Part shown: piece after piece, positions 14,328 to 21,924 of the stretch | Numbering within the stretch: position 1 is the first letter of the stretch | Layout of the letters: each line of letters begins with the position of its first letter | Origin: an uncultured Selenomonas sp. | GTDB lineage: Bacteria; Bacillota; Negativicutes; Selenomonadales; Selenomonadaceae | DNA length: 24,913 nt | Reading direction: 5' to 3' | Assembly (NCBI GenBank): GCA_938045435.1 | Contig: CALIBA010000123.1 | Coordinates: forward strand, 1-24,913 | Notes under the pieces: model-generated | What the model saw: only the letters and a program-made list of their open reading frames with translations | What the model was told of the DNA's origin: nothing | Databases searched by the model: none | Program-made: the position numbers and the translations under genes

Positions 14328-16697
14328 ATGTCTTTTTTTAAGGATCTCTTTCATGGCGGCAAGGATGATCGGGCGGCAGCACCCTCCAAAGAGGCCGCGA
14401 TTGATGCAGAGATTGCCGCGCTCTTTCGTATGCTCGCAGATACGATGGGGACAGAGCGCCTCGTCATCCAAGCGGGCAAGATGAATGCGATGAGCCTCAT
14501 GCGTTCTGAGGATCGGCGCGAGCGCGTCCTTGCACTCATGCGTATTCTTGAGGAGGATCCGCTCCTTGCACCGCCGCCGTCTGCGGCACAGATTCCCGAA
14601 ATCCTTAGCCGCATGACCGAGCAGATGGCGACCATCCTCGCACGGCGCAGCCTCGAGGACCGTATTGAACGCAAAGTGAATGAAAAGCTCGAAAAGGAGC
14701 ATGAGGACTATGTGGAGGATATTCGCCGGCAGGTGATCTCCGAGGAAAGCCCCGGTACCGAGTCTCCACATGATAAGAAAAAGCGCGAGGATTTGGAGGC
14801 GCTTGAGCACGTACACCTCACGCGCTCGGTGATGGAGCTGCTGCGCCCACAGGCATTTTCTGAGATTGTGGGGCAGGAGCGTGCCGTGCGCTCACTCATG
14901 GCAAAACTCTCCTCGCCCTATCCACAGCACCTTTTGCTCTACGGCCCTCCGGGCGTTGGCAAGACGACGGCGGCGCGCCTTGTGCTGGAGGCGGCAAAAA
15001 AACGCGCCATCTCGCCCTTTGGTGCGGATGCGCCCTTTGTCGAGACGGATGGGACGACACTGCGCTGGGATCCGCGCGATATGACGAATCCCCTCCTCGG
15101 CTCGGTGCATGACCCCATCTATCAGGGCGCACAAAAAAGTCTGGCAGACAGTGGTGTGCCGGAGCCAAAGCCCGGCCTTGTGACAGAGGCGCACGGCGGC
15201 ATCCTCTTCATTGACGAGATTGGCGAAATGGATGAGATGCTGCAAAATAAACTACTGAAGGTGCTTGAAGATAAACGTGCCTACTTTGAGTCGGCCTATT
15301 ACGACCCTGACGACAAGCGCGTGCCGCCCTACATTCGAAAACTCTTTGATGAAGGGGCGCCCGCAGACTTTGTACTGATTGGTGCAACGACGCGTGAGGC
15401 AGACCATATCAATCCGGCATTGCGTTCACGCTGTGCTGAGATCTACTTTGAGCCGCTGACCCCTGCCCACATTTTGATGATTGTCGAAAACGCGGCAAAG
15501 CGTCTTAACGTAACGCTCGCGCCGGGGGCGGCCGAACTCATCAGCGAATATACCATCGAGGGACGCAAGGCGATCAATATTCTCGCGGATGCGTATAGCT
15601 TGGCGCTCAGTCGGCTCGATGAGGCGACCCTATCGCGGATGGCCGAGGATGTTTCACGTGAAACACGCGGAGACGCTGCCCAGATCTCCCTGTCGGAGAC
15701 TGCGCCGAGCGAGAAAGCAGAGTCGGGGACATTGGATGCGGCACACAGTGCAGAGCATGGTGAACCGGCGGCATTTGCCGAGACGGTTTCACGTGAAACA
15801 AATCTTGAGAATCCCACCGCTGGGGAAGAACTATCGCCGCCGTCACAAATCTACGGGAAAGAGATGGCAGATGCCTGTGATGGCGCATGGGCGCCGCCCG
15901 CAGAGGATCCCCTGCGCGATTACTGTGGTCTGCATAAGGCCGAGGCGCCCGATGCGGATGCCGCAGCACCCCATGATCTTACTGATACGGAGCACAGCGA
16001 GCCGGCAGCGTTTGCAGAAACCGTTTCACGTGAAACCATCCTCACGCCGCCCCTCACGGTGACGAAGGAGGATATTTACGAGGTTGCACGGGTGAGCCGC
16101 CTCCATCCCTTTGGACGAAAGAAGGCGTCGGACAGCCCCGCCGTCGGACGTGTCTTTGGCCTCGGTGTTGCGGGGTTCCTCGGCTCGATCATTGAGATTG
16201 AGGCCGTGGCATTTCCTGCGGCGGAGGCGGGAAAGGGAACTGTGCGGTTCAATGAGACGGCAGGCTCCATGGCAAAGGACTCGGTGTTTAACGCCGCCTC
16301 CGTTATGCGTCAGCTCACAGGGCGCGACATTCATGACTATGACATCCACGTGAATGTCATTGGCGGCGGCAATATCGACGGACCGAGCGCAGGGACTGCC
16401 ATTCTCGCTGCGATTGTCAGCGCCATCACGGGCGCCCCGATCCGACAGAATGTGGCCGTCACGGGAGAGATCTCTCTCCAAGGGGAGATGCGTCCTGTGG
16501 GTGGCGTCTTTGAAAAAGCATATGGCGCACGTCAGGCGGGCATTGCAACACTCATCATTCCATGGGAGAACGAGAAGGATATCCCTGAGGCGCATCTCGG
16601 CCTTGACATCCATCGGCTGCGCACCGCAGAGGAGGCATTTGCTGTTCTTTTTGCAGATGAAACATGGAGAGCACACCCTGCCGCCCATGATTCCTAG
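14328..16697 (+). CDS. lonC: Lon-family ATP-dependent protease (LonC type) with parS-bearing linker
   Basis: The 789-residue cytoplasmic protease has a helical N-terminal region (1-150), then an AAA+ module: Walker A GPPGVGKTT (206-214), Walker B ILFIDEIGE (292-300), and sensor/arginine region ATTREADHINPALRSRC (353-369). The Lon serine protease domain (about 595-775) has catalytic Ser687 in GPSAG and Lys730 in VGGVFEK. The overall pattern resembles the LonC subgroup rather than LonA. The oddity is a stretch of about 140 residues (about 432-572) between the AAA+ lid and the conserved TKEDIYEVARVSRL segment. It is low-complexity and acidic, and contains V-S-R-E-T three times (442-446, 487-491, 566-570). 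Each copy is encoded by a parS site. ATG 14328 is used; AAAGGA lies only four bases away, so the TTG-started extension at 14295 is possible but unlikely. Confidence 0.93.
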   Translation: MSFFKDLFHGGKDDRAAAPSKEAAIDAEIAALFRMLADTMGTERLVIQAGKMNAMSLMRSEDRRERVLALMRILEEDPLLAPPPSAAQIPEILSRMTEQMATILARRSLEDRIERKVNEKLEKEHEDYVEDIRRQVISEESPGTESPHDKKKREDLEALEHVHLTRSVMELLRPQAFSEIVGQERAVRSLMAKLSSPYPQHLLLYGPPGVGKTTAARLVLEAAKKRAISPFGADAPFVETDGTTLRWDPRDMTNPLLGSVHDPIYQGAQKSLADSGVPEPKPGLVTEAHGGILFIDEIGEMDEMLQNKLLKVLEDKRAYFESAYYDPDDKRVPPYIRKLFDEGAPADFVLIGATTREADHINPALRSRCAEIYFEPLTPAHILMIVENAAKRLNVTLAPGAAELISEYTIEGRKAINILADAYSLALSRLDEATLSRMAEDVSRETRGDAAQISLSETAPSEKAESGTLDAAHSAEHGEPAAFAETVSRETNLENPTAGEELSPPSQIYGKEMADACDGAWAPPAEDPLRDYCGLHKAEAPDADAAAPHDLTDTEHSEPAAFAETVSRETILTPPLTVTKEDIYEVARVSRLHPFGRKKASDSPAVGRVFGLGVAGFLGSIIEIEAVAFPAAEAGKGTVRFNETAGSMAKDSVFNAASVMRQLTGRDIHDYDIHVNVIGGGNIDGPSAGTAILAAIVSAITGAPIRQNVAVTGEISLQGEMRPVGGVFEKAYGARQAGIATLIIPWENEKDIPEAHLGLDIHRLRTAEEAFAVLFADETWRAHPAAHDS
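15650..15665. promoter_or_regulatory. parS site 1 (inside lonC)
   Basis: TGTTTCACGTGAAACA matches the bacterial parS consensus at all 16 positions. It is a ParB (Spo0J) loading site. It is read in frame as the end of Asp441 plus V-S-R-E-T. Confidence 0.95.
15753..15800 (+). repeat. Duplicated 16-codon unit, copy A (with parS site 2)
   Basis: Codons 476-491 of lonC encode EHGEPAAFAETVSRET. Copy B (15990-16037) encodes the same peptide but for one residue. The copies differ at 10 of the 34 bases outside the parS core and at none of the 14 bases inside it. Confidence 0.9.
15785..15800. promoter_or_regulatory. parS site 2 (inside lonC)
   Basis: GGTTTCACGTGAAACA matches the 16-base parS consensus at 15 positions; the 14-base core is intact. 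It lies 135 bases after site 1 and is read in frame as V-S-R-E-T. Confidence 0.92.
15990..16037 (+). repeat. Duplicated 16-codon unit, copy B (with parS site 3)
   Basis: Codons 555-570 of lonC encode EHSEPAAFAETVSRET. This is the partner of copy A at 15753-15800, with Gly changed to Ser at the third position and many synonymous changes. Confidence 0.9.
16022..16037. promoter_or_regulatory. parS site 3 (inside lonC)
   Basis: CGTTTCACGTGAAACC has the intact 14-base core GTTTCACGTGAAAC with both outer bases changed, so 14 of 16 match. It is probably a somewhat weaker ParB site. It is read in frame as V-S-R-E-T, 237 bases after site 2. Confidence 0.88.
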
Positions 16698-16722
16698 CTT
16701 TTGTATTCCCATACCCTGCGGT

Positions 16723-16761
16723 ACGCTCACAACGCAAATATTGCAGAGCGTCGAGTTTTTT
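16723..16761 (+). terminator. Probable terminator after lonC
   Basis: The outer stem is ACGCTC (16723-16728) with GAGCGT (16746-16751), and the inner stem is GCAA/TTGC. A run of six Ts follows (16756-16761). It would end the yybS-lonC operon just before dnaB. Confidence 0.55.
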
Positions 16762-16795
16762 ATGTATTTAGGAGTGTCTTAGAAAGGAGTTTCCC

Positions 16796-18127
16796 ATGTC
16801 CGAAGGGCGTACCCCGCCGCAGAGCATCGAGGCGGAGCTGTCTGTGCTCGGTGCGATGATGCTAAAGCCCGAGGCTGTTTCGCAGGCACTTGAAATGCTG
16901 CACGCGGAGGATTTTTATCGGCAGGCGCACCGTGCGGTCTTTTCGGTCATGCATGACCTCGCGCGTACGGGGGAGCCTGTGGACATTGTGACCGTGACGG
17001 AGGCACTCAAAAAAGGAGGCCTGCTCGAACAGGTGGGCGGCATCTCCTTCCTTTCCAATCTGACGAATGCGGTTCCGAGCATTGCCAATCTGCACTACTA
17101 TGCCAAAATCGTTCGTGAGAAGGCAACGCTGCGTGCACTCATCGACGCGAGTACGGAGATTGCAAGCGCTGCCTATGAGGCGAGCGATGATATTGCAGAG
17201 CAGCTCGATGATGCCGAGCGTAAGATTCTCGCCATTGCGGGCGGGCAGTCCACGGGGACATTCGTACCTGCAAAGGATGTTGTATTCGATGCAGTGGACC
17301 GCGTGAGCGAGCTTGCCAAGGCAAAGGGGGGCGTGACAGGGCTTTCGACGGGGCTAAAGACCCTCGACAACATCACGCGGGGACTGCAAAAATCCGACCT
17401 CATCATCGTGGCTGCGCGTCCTGCGATGGGAAAGACGGCCTTTGTCCTCAACGTTGCAACGCATGTTGCCCTCCAAGGGGGGACGGTGGCGTTCTTTTCG
17501 CTTGAGATGCCGCGCGAGCAGCTCATGCACCGTATCTTTTGTGCGGAGGGGTACATCGAGGCGACAAAGCTCGCACGCGGGGAGCTTGACGATGAGAAGG
17601 ACTGGCCGCGGCTGATTGACGTTGCCGACCGCATCATGAAGACCAATCTTTTTTTCGATGATACGAGCAGTACGACGGTGCTCGACATTCGGACGCGTGC
17701 CCGTCGGCTTAAGGCAGAGCATGGACTTGACCTCATCGCGATTGACTATTTGCAGCTCCTTCAATCGCCCGGACGTGCAGAGAACCGCACGCTCGCTGTT
17801 GCGGAGATGACGCGTTCGCTGAAGATTCTCGCACGTGAACTGCAAGTCCCCATCCTCGTGCTCTCCCAGCTCTCGCGTGCGACAGAGGGCCGCTCGGACA
17901 AGCGCCCCATGCTCTCGGATTTGCGTGAGTCCGGCTCCATCGAGCAGGACGCGGACATCGTTATGTTCCTCTACCGCGAGGATTACTACAATCAAGATAC
18001 GGAGAATGCGAACATTACAGAGCTGAGTATCGCAAAGCACCGCAACGGCGCGACCGATACGATCCGCCTCTTTTTCCACAAGGAATATACGAAGTTCGCA
18101 GATCTCACACGGGCGCAGGAGCCTTAA
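16796..18127 (+). CDS. dnaB: Replicative DNA helicase
   Basis: DnaB is the hexameric 5'-3' helicase of the replication fork. The 443-residue protein has an N-terminal primase-interacting domain (about 8-110, opening PPQSIEAELSVLGAMML), a linker (about 115-180), and a RecA-like ATPase domain. This last has Walker A ARPAMGKTA (207-215), FFSLEMP (233-239), Walker B LDLIAIDYLQLL, and SGSIEQDADIVMFLYRE near the C terminus. No intein interrupts it. The start is fixed by AAAGGAG six bases before ATG 16796. I see no convincing promoter of its own in the 98 bases after lonC, so it may partly depend on read-through. Its stop is followed by a parS site and then a terminator. Confidence 0.98.
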   Translation: MSEGRTPPQSIEAELSVLGAMMLKPEAVSQALEMLHAEDFYRQAHRAVFSVMHDLARTGEPVDIVTVTEALKKGGLLEQVGGISFLSNLTNAVPSIANLHYYAKIVREKATLRALIDASTEIASAAYEASDDIAEQLDDAERKILAIAGGQSTGTFVPAKDVVFDAVDRVSELAKAKGGVTGLSTGLKTLDNITRGLQKSDLIIVAARPAMGKTAFVLNVATHVALQGGTVAFFSLEMPREQLMHRIFCAEGYIEATKLARGELDDEKDWPRLIDVADRIMKTNLFFDDTSSTTVLDIRTRARRLKAEHGLDLIAIDYLQLLQSPGRAENRTLAVAEMTRSLKILARELQVPILVLSQLSRATEGRSDKRPMLSDLRESGSIEQDADIVMFLYREDYYNQDTENANITELSIAKHRNGATDTIRLFFHKEYTKFADLTRAQEP

Positions 18128-18141
18128 AGCAGAGCCAAAAT

Positions 18142-18157
18142 TGTTTCACGTGAAACA
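18142..18157. promoter_or_regulatory. parS site 4 (between the dnaB stop and its terminator)
   Basis: TGTTTCACGTGAAACA is a perfect 16 of 16 match to the parS consensus. It is the only non-coding site of the four and lies 1.24 kb upstream of parA. Confidence 0.95.
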
Positions 18158-18177
18158 AAATCGCATTTTTATCGCAG

Positions 18178-18207
18178 CTCCTCTTAAAAAAAGAGGGGAT
18201 TTTTTTT
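18178..18207 (+). terminator. Rho-independent terminator after dnaB
   Basis: CTCCTCTT (18178-18185) pairs with AAGAGGGG (18191-18198, one G-T pair) around an AAAAA loop. A run of eight Ts follows from 18200. Confidence 0.85.
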
Positions 18208-18215
18208 GTTATTTG

Positions 18216-18224
18216 TGTTATGAT
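18216..18224 (+). promoter_or_regulatory. Candidate extended -10 for pfkA
   Basis: TGTTATGAT is TATGAT with a TGn extension, about 75 bases before the pfkA ATG. The -35 side overlaps the T run of the dnaB terminator and is not recognisable. Confidence 0.4.
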
Positions 18225-18299
18225 GAGGAGAACTGAGGAGGCATGGCATGGTGCTGTGTCTCTCGGAAACGAATACGCGTATTGGCAGGGGGGATGGTC

Positions 18300-19262
18300 A
18301 TGCTAAAGAGCATTGCAATCATGACGAGCGGCGGCGACAGCCCTGGGATGAATGCAGCGGCGCGTGCGGTTGCGCGGACAGCGCTTTATGAGGGCGTACA
18401 GGTATGGGGCATCAACGATGGGTATCATGGCCTTTTAGAGGAGGATATAAGAGAGCTCAAATCAAAGGATGTCGGGGACATCATTCAGCGCGGCGGTACT
18501 TTCCTCGGGACTGCACGCAGTGAGCGCTGGAAACAGCCCGAGGGACGCCGACAGGGGTATGACAATCTCGTCAAATGCGGTATCGAGGGACTGTGCGTCA
18601 TTGGCGGAGATGGGTCACTGCGTGGGGCGCAGCTCCTCTCCGAGGAATATGGGTTTCCCATTGTCGGACTGCCGGGCACGATTGACAACGATGTCTGGGG
18701 GATGGACTATACCATAGGCTGCGATACAGCCTCGAACACCATCATCGACGCCATCAACAAGCTGCGTGATACGGCGTCTGCGCATCGGCGCGTCATCGTC
18801 CTTGAGGTCATGGGACGCAACTGCGGGTGGCTTGCGCTCGTCTCTGGGATTTCGGGCGGCGCGGAGTACATCATCGTCCCGGAGGAGCCGTTCGATCTCA
18901 AGGCGATTACCGATGATTTGACGAATGCCTATGAAAAGGGCAAGCGCTATATCCTCATTGTTGTTGCTGAGGGCGCGATCAAGGGGCAGGAGGTCTGTGA
19001 CTACATCGCGGCACATACGGATCTTGAAACGCGCGTCTCCGTCCTCGGTCACATCCAGCGCGGCGGAGCGCCGACGGTCATCGACCGCGTACGTGCGAGC
19101 CAGCTCGGGGAGCGTGCGGCGCTTGCCCTCATCTCGGGGCTTTCGGGTGTGGTCTTTGGGTACAGCAAGGGACATGTCGTTTCGGTGAACCTCTACGATG
19201 CGGTCAACAACAAAAAGAAACTCGATCCGGAGTACCTGCACCTGGCGAAGGTGCTGTTCTAA
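18300..19262 (+). CDS. pfkA: ATP-dependent 6-phosphofructokinase
   Basis: PfkA phosphorylates fructose 6-phosphate to the 1,6-bisphosphate, the committed step of glycolysis, in the cytoplasm. At exactly 320 residues it is the standard bacterial length. Signatures are MTSGGDSPGMNAA (8-20), GGDGSLRGA (102-110), catalytic PGTIDNDV (125-132, Asp129 as base), DTASNTI (142-148), VMGRNCGWLA and HIQRGGAPTVIDR. The GGDGS form, not GGDDS, points to ATP rather than pyrophosphate as donor. ATG 18300 is chosen because AGGGGGG (18287-18293) lies six bases before it; upstream in-frame starts at 18243 and 18294 lack this. Finding it between dnaB and parA is unusual. No shared pathway is apparent, and a terminator separates it from dnaB. 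Confidence 0.97.
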   Translation: MLKSIAIMTSGGDSPGMNAAARAVARTALYEGVQVWGINDGYHGLLEEDIRELKSKDVGDIIQRGGTFLGTARSERWKQPEGRRQGYDNLVKCGIEGLCVIGGDGSLRGAQLLSEEYGFPIVGLPGTIDNDVWGMDYTIGCDTASNTIIDAINKLRDTASAHRRVIVLEVMGRNCGWLALVSGISGGAEYIIVPEEPFDLKAITDDLTNAYEKGKRYILIVVAEGAIKGQEVCDYIAAHTDLETRVSVLGHIQRGGAPTVIDRVRASQLGERAALALISGLSGVVFGYSKGHVVSVNLYDAVNNKKKLDPEYLHLAKVLF

Positions 19263-19394
19263 GGAAATACGGATCACATGGCGCTTTGTCAAACATTGCG
19301 ATAAAGAGAAATATTCGCTATGCGGTGCTTGTTCACCTCATAATAAAGGAAACGTTCACTACAGGTCACACATCGGAACAGAAAGGAGCAGCAC

Positions 19395-20159
19395 GTGGCA
19401 CATATCATCGCAGTTGCAAGTCAAAAGGGCGGTGTCGGCAAGACGACGACAGCGGTCAATCTTTCGGCTGCCATTGCCGCCGCGGGGCGCCGCGTGCTGC
19501 TCATCGACATCGACCCACAGGGGAATGCGACGAGCGGCCTTGGTTTGGATAAAAATTCACTGGGCGCGACGACCTATGAGATACTGATCGAAGACCGCCC
19601 CATGGATGCGGCGATTGTGCATGATGCATATGGGGTGGACATCCTGCCCGCCCATGTGGAGCTGGCGGGCGCAGAGGTGGAACTGGCGGGGGCAGAGCGC
19701 AGTGAGGCACGTCTGCGGGATGCGCTGCGCGATGCGCGCGGACGCTACGACTATATCCTCATCGACTGTCCGCCCTCACTCGGCTTTTTGACCATCAATG
19801 CCCTCACAGCCGCCGATGCGGTGCTCATCCCCATTCAATGCGAGTTCTATGCACTCGAAGGTGTGGCACAGCTTATGCAGACAGTGGAGCTTGTGCGTGC
19901 GGGGGCAAATCCTGCACTGCGCGTGCAGGGGGTTGTGATGACGATGTACGATGGACGGACACGCATCGCGGCGCAGGTGGTCGAGGAAGTGCGGCGGGTC
20001 TTTGCAGAGGCGCTCTATGAGACGCTCATCCCGCGCAATGTGCGCCTTTCGGAGGCGCCGTCATTCGGTCAGCCCATCACCGCCTATGACAGTGCATCAC
20101 GTGGGGCGGCGGCGTATCGGGCACTCGCAGGGGAGGTTATGCAGCGTGAAGAAGGGTAA
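19395..20159 (+). CDS. parA: Chromosome partitioning ATPase ParA (Soj)
   Basis: ParA binds DNA non-specifically when loaded with ATP and, with ParB, moves or organises the replication origin region. The 254-residue cytoplasmic protein has the deviant Walker A motif KGGVGKTT (11-18), LIDIDPQGN (37-45), and IDCPPSLGFLTINAL in the middle. It lacks the N-terminal helix-turn-helix of plasmid-type ParA, so it is the chromosomal Soj form. GTG 19395 is chosen for AAAGGAG (19381-19387) seven bases upstream. Its stop overlaps the start of parB by 14 bases. All four parS sites in the window lie within 3.8 kb upstream. Confidence 0.97.
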   Translation: MAHIIAVASQKGGVGKTTTAVNLSAAIAAAGRRVLLIDIDPQGNATSGLGLDKNSLGATTYEILIEDRPMDAAIVHDAYGVDILPAHVELAGAEVELAGAERSEARLRDALRDARGRYDYILIDCPPSLGFLTINALTAADAVLIPIQCEFYALEGVAQLMQTVELVRAGANPALRVQGVVMTMYDGRTRIAAQVVEEVRRVFAEALYETLIPRNVRLSEAPSFGQPITAYDSASRGAAAYRALAGEVMQREEG

Positions 20160-21117
20160 AACGGGAGGTCTTGGCCGTGGTCTTGGCGCCTTTGGCCTTG
20201 GGAGTGCAGCGCTGCCGACGGGGGAAAAGGCTGCGCCGGCAGCGGCATCCGTGCGTGCCGCCCCGGTTGAGGTTCCCGTCGATGCCATAGACCCCAACCG
20301 CTTTCAGCCGCGTCGCGAATTTGACGAAGGAGCGCTTGAGGAGCTGCGCGATTCCATTGCACGCTATGGCATCCTTCAGCCGCTCGTCGTACGTGACCTC
20401 GGTACGGGGCGCTATGAGCTGATTGCAGGCGAGCGGCGTCTGCGCGCGGCAAAGCTCGCGTGTCTTACGGCAGTTCCCGTGATTTTCCGCACGGCGAGCG
20501 ATGCCGAACTTGCAGAGATGGCACTCATCGAGAATTTGCAGCGTGAGGATCTTGGCCCCATGGAGGAGGCAAGGGCGTATGAGCGTCTGTTGGAGGAGTT
20601 TGGGCTTTCGCAGGAACAGCTCGCACAGCGCGTTGCACGCAGCCGTTCCTACATCGCGAATATGGTGCGCCTTTTGCGCCTAGCTCCTGAGGTACAGGAT
20701 CTGCTCGCCAGCGGTGTGCTCACGGTCGGGCAGGCGCGTCCCCTGCTCGCACTGCCGTCCCACCTGCTGCAAAGCGAGGCAGCAGAGCATATCCAGGAGC
20801 GCGAGCTCTCCGCGCGTGCGGTAGAAGCACTGGTACGTCGCTTGCTGAAGGATCCACATGCCATCGACAGAGTGTCGGCGGGCAAGGAGCGGGTGCGCCC
20901 CGATATTTTCCTGCGCAGCGCAGAGGAGCGCCTCACACAGAGTCTCGGGACGAAGGTGTGCATCCGGCAGGGACGTACGCAGGGGAAAGGAAAACTTGAG
21001 ATCAGCTATTTTTCGGCAGACGACCTAGAGCGCCTGCTTGCGCTCCTTACCGCAGCAGACCCTGCGGCGGATGGGGCGTACCGCACGCAGGAGACTGCGC
21101 ACACGCTTACGGTATAA
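20146..21117 (+). CDS. parB: Chromosome partitioning CTPase and parS-binding protein ParB (Spo0J)
   Basis: ParB loads at parS, binds CTP and slides as a clamp along neighbouring DNA, recruiting ParA and SMC. The 323-residue protein has a short basic N terminus with GLGRGLGAF (the ParA-stimulating motif region), the CTP-binding domain with GERRLRA (95-101) and ENLQREDL (129-136), a helix-turn-helix region (about 154-176, LSQEQLAQRVARSRSYIANM), and a C-terminal dimerisation region. Residues 15-40 are Ala/Pro-rich linker. GTG 20146 is used because it gives the conserved N terminus and has GGGGAGG (20130-20136) upstream; longer frames from 19951 are shadows over parA. The four perfect or near-perfect parS sites upstream are its obvious targets. 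Confidence 0.97.
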   Translation: MKKGKTGGLGRGLGAFGLGSAALPTGEKAAPAAASVRAAPVEVPVDAIDPNRFQPRREFDEGALEELRDSIARYGILQPLVVRDLGTGRYELIAGERRLRAAKLACLTAVPVIFRTASDAELAEMALIENLQREDLGPMEEARAYERLLEEFGLSQEQLAQRVARSRSYIANMVRLLRLAPEVQDLLASGVLTVGQARPLLALPSHLLQSEAAEHIQERELSARAVEALVRRLLKDPHAIDRVSAGKERVRPDIFLRSAEERLTQSLGTKVCIRQGRTQGKGKLEISYFSADDLERLLALLTAADPAADGAYRTQETAHTLTV

Positions 21118-21260
21118 AGGAAAAGGTGTTTTTTCCATATGCTGCGGCCGGTGCTCGATTCAAGATGAATCCCATATCGCCGCCGCCAAAGAGCCATCAT
21201 AACAATACAGAGCGCCTTTGCGCCGTGCCACAGAACCGATGAAGGGGAGAAAAAAAGGGA

Positions 21261-21779
21261 ATGTATCTGCAAAATCTCGTGAACTATACCGCTGCACACT
21301 CAGCCAGTCTGCTGTTTGCCTCCATGATACTGATTCTCATATTGATGATTATTCTGCTCTATGTACTCATTCGTCTCAGCGGAATGGAGACACGCTACCG
21401 CGCCCTCATGCGCGGGTCAAAGCACCCGGATTTAGAGGGGATGCTGCTCCAGCATATCAAGGAGGTGGAGGTCGTCGGCAAGGCGAACCACCGGATCATC
21501 GAGGAGAACAAGCTCATCCGCAAGTTTTTGCGGCGGACGATGGTGCGTACGTCTGTGCTGCGGTTCCGCGCCTTTGAGGATATGGGCGGTGATCTGAGCT
21601 ATGCTGTCGCTATGCTCGATGCCAGCAACAACGGCATGGTGTTTTCCAGTATCTTTGCACGGGATGCTTCACGCAGCTATGTGAAACCCATCAAGAGTGG
21701 GCTGTCAGAGTACCCGCTCACGGAGGAGGAGGAGCAGGTGCTGAATGACGCGATGGGGCAAAAGCTCCCCATCCAGTAA
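21261..21779 (+). CDS. DUF4446 membrane protein
   Basis: This 172-residue protein has one N-terminal membrane helix (about 14-38), a charged helical segment (about 40-95), then a compact domain with RTSVLRFRAFEDMGGDLSYA (about 95-115) and LDASNNGMVFSSIF. The second half matches DUF4446, a family of unknown function often found beside parB in Firmicutes. The bulk of the protein should face the cytoplasm. The start is supported by AAGGGGAG upstream of ATG 21261, though the spacer is long and A-rich. It lies 143 bases after parB with no terminator between them, so it may be the last gene of the par operon; a good terminator follows it. Confidence 0.87.
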   Translation: MYLQNLVNYTAAHSASLLFASMILILILMIILLYVLIRLSGMETRYRALMRGSKHPDLEGMLLQHIKEVEVVGKANHRIIEENKLIRKFLRRTMVRTSVLRFRAFEDMGGDLSYAVAMLDASNNGMVFSSIFARDASRSYVKPIKSGLSEYPLTEEEEQVLNDAMGQKLPIQ

Positions 21780-21816
21780 GTAATTTCTGCGTCCCGTATG
21801 CTCTGCACGAGTGCCT

Positions 21817-21848
21817 AAAACCTGCTGCTCTCAGCAGGTTTTCATTTT
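21817..21848 (+). terminator. Rho-independent terminator after the DUF4446 gene
   Basis: A perfect 11-bp stem, AAAACCTGCTG / CAGCAGGTTTT, around CTCT is followed by CATTTT. The A and T ends make it potentially bidirectional. Confidence 0.85.
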
Positions 21849-21924
21849 ATCGGGATAGGATAAAGGGAGGGAAATTGCAGGCGTCTATAGCCATGCGGCA
21901 AAGGGCGCAGAATAGGAGCCTATT

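Noticed and set aside
15650..18157. Repeated palindromes considered as a CRISPR-like or mobile repeat
   Set aside because: The repeats are only 14-16 bases, unevenly spaced, and match parS exactly, with parB close by.
18300..19262. Pyrophosphate-dependent phosphofructokinase
   Set aside because: The donor-site motif is GGDGS and the length is 320 residues, both typical of ATP-dependent PfkA.
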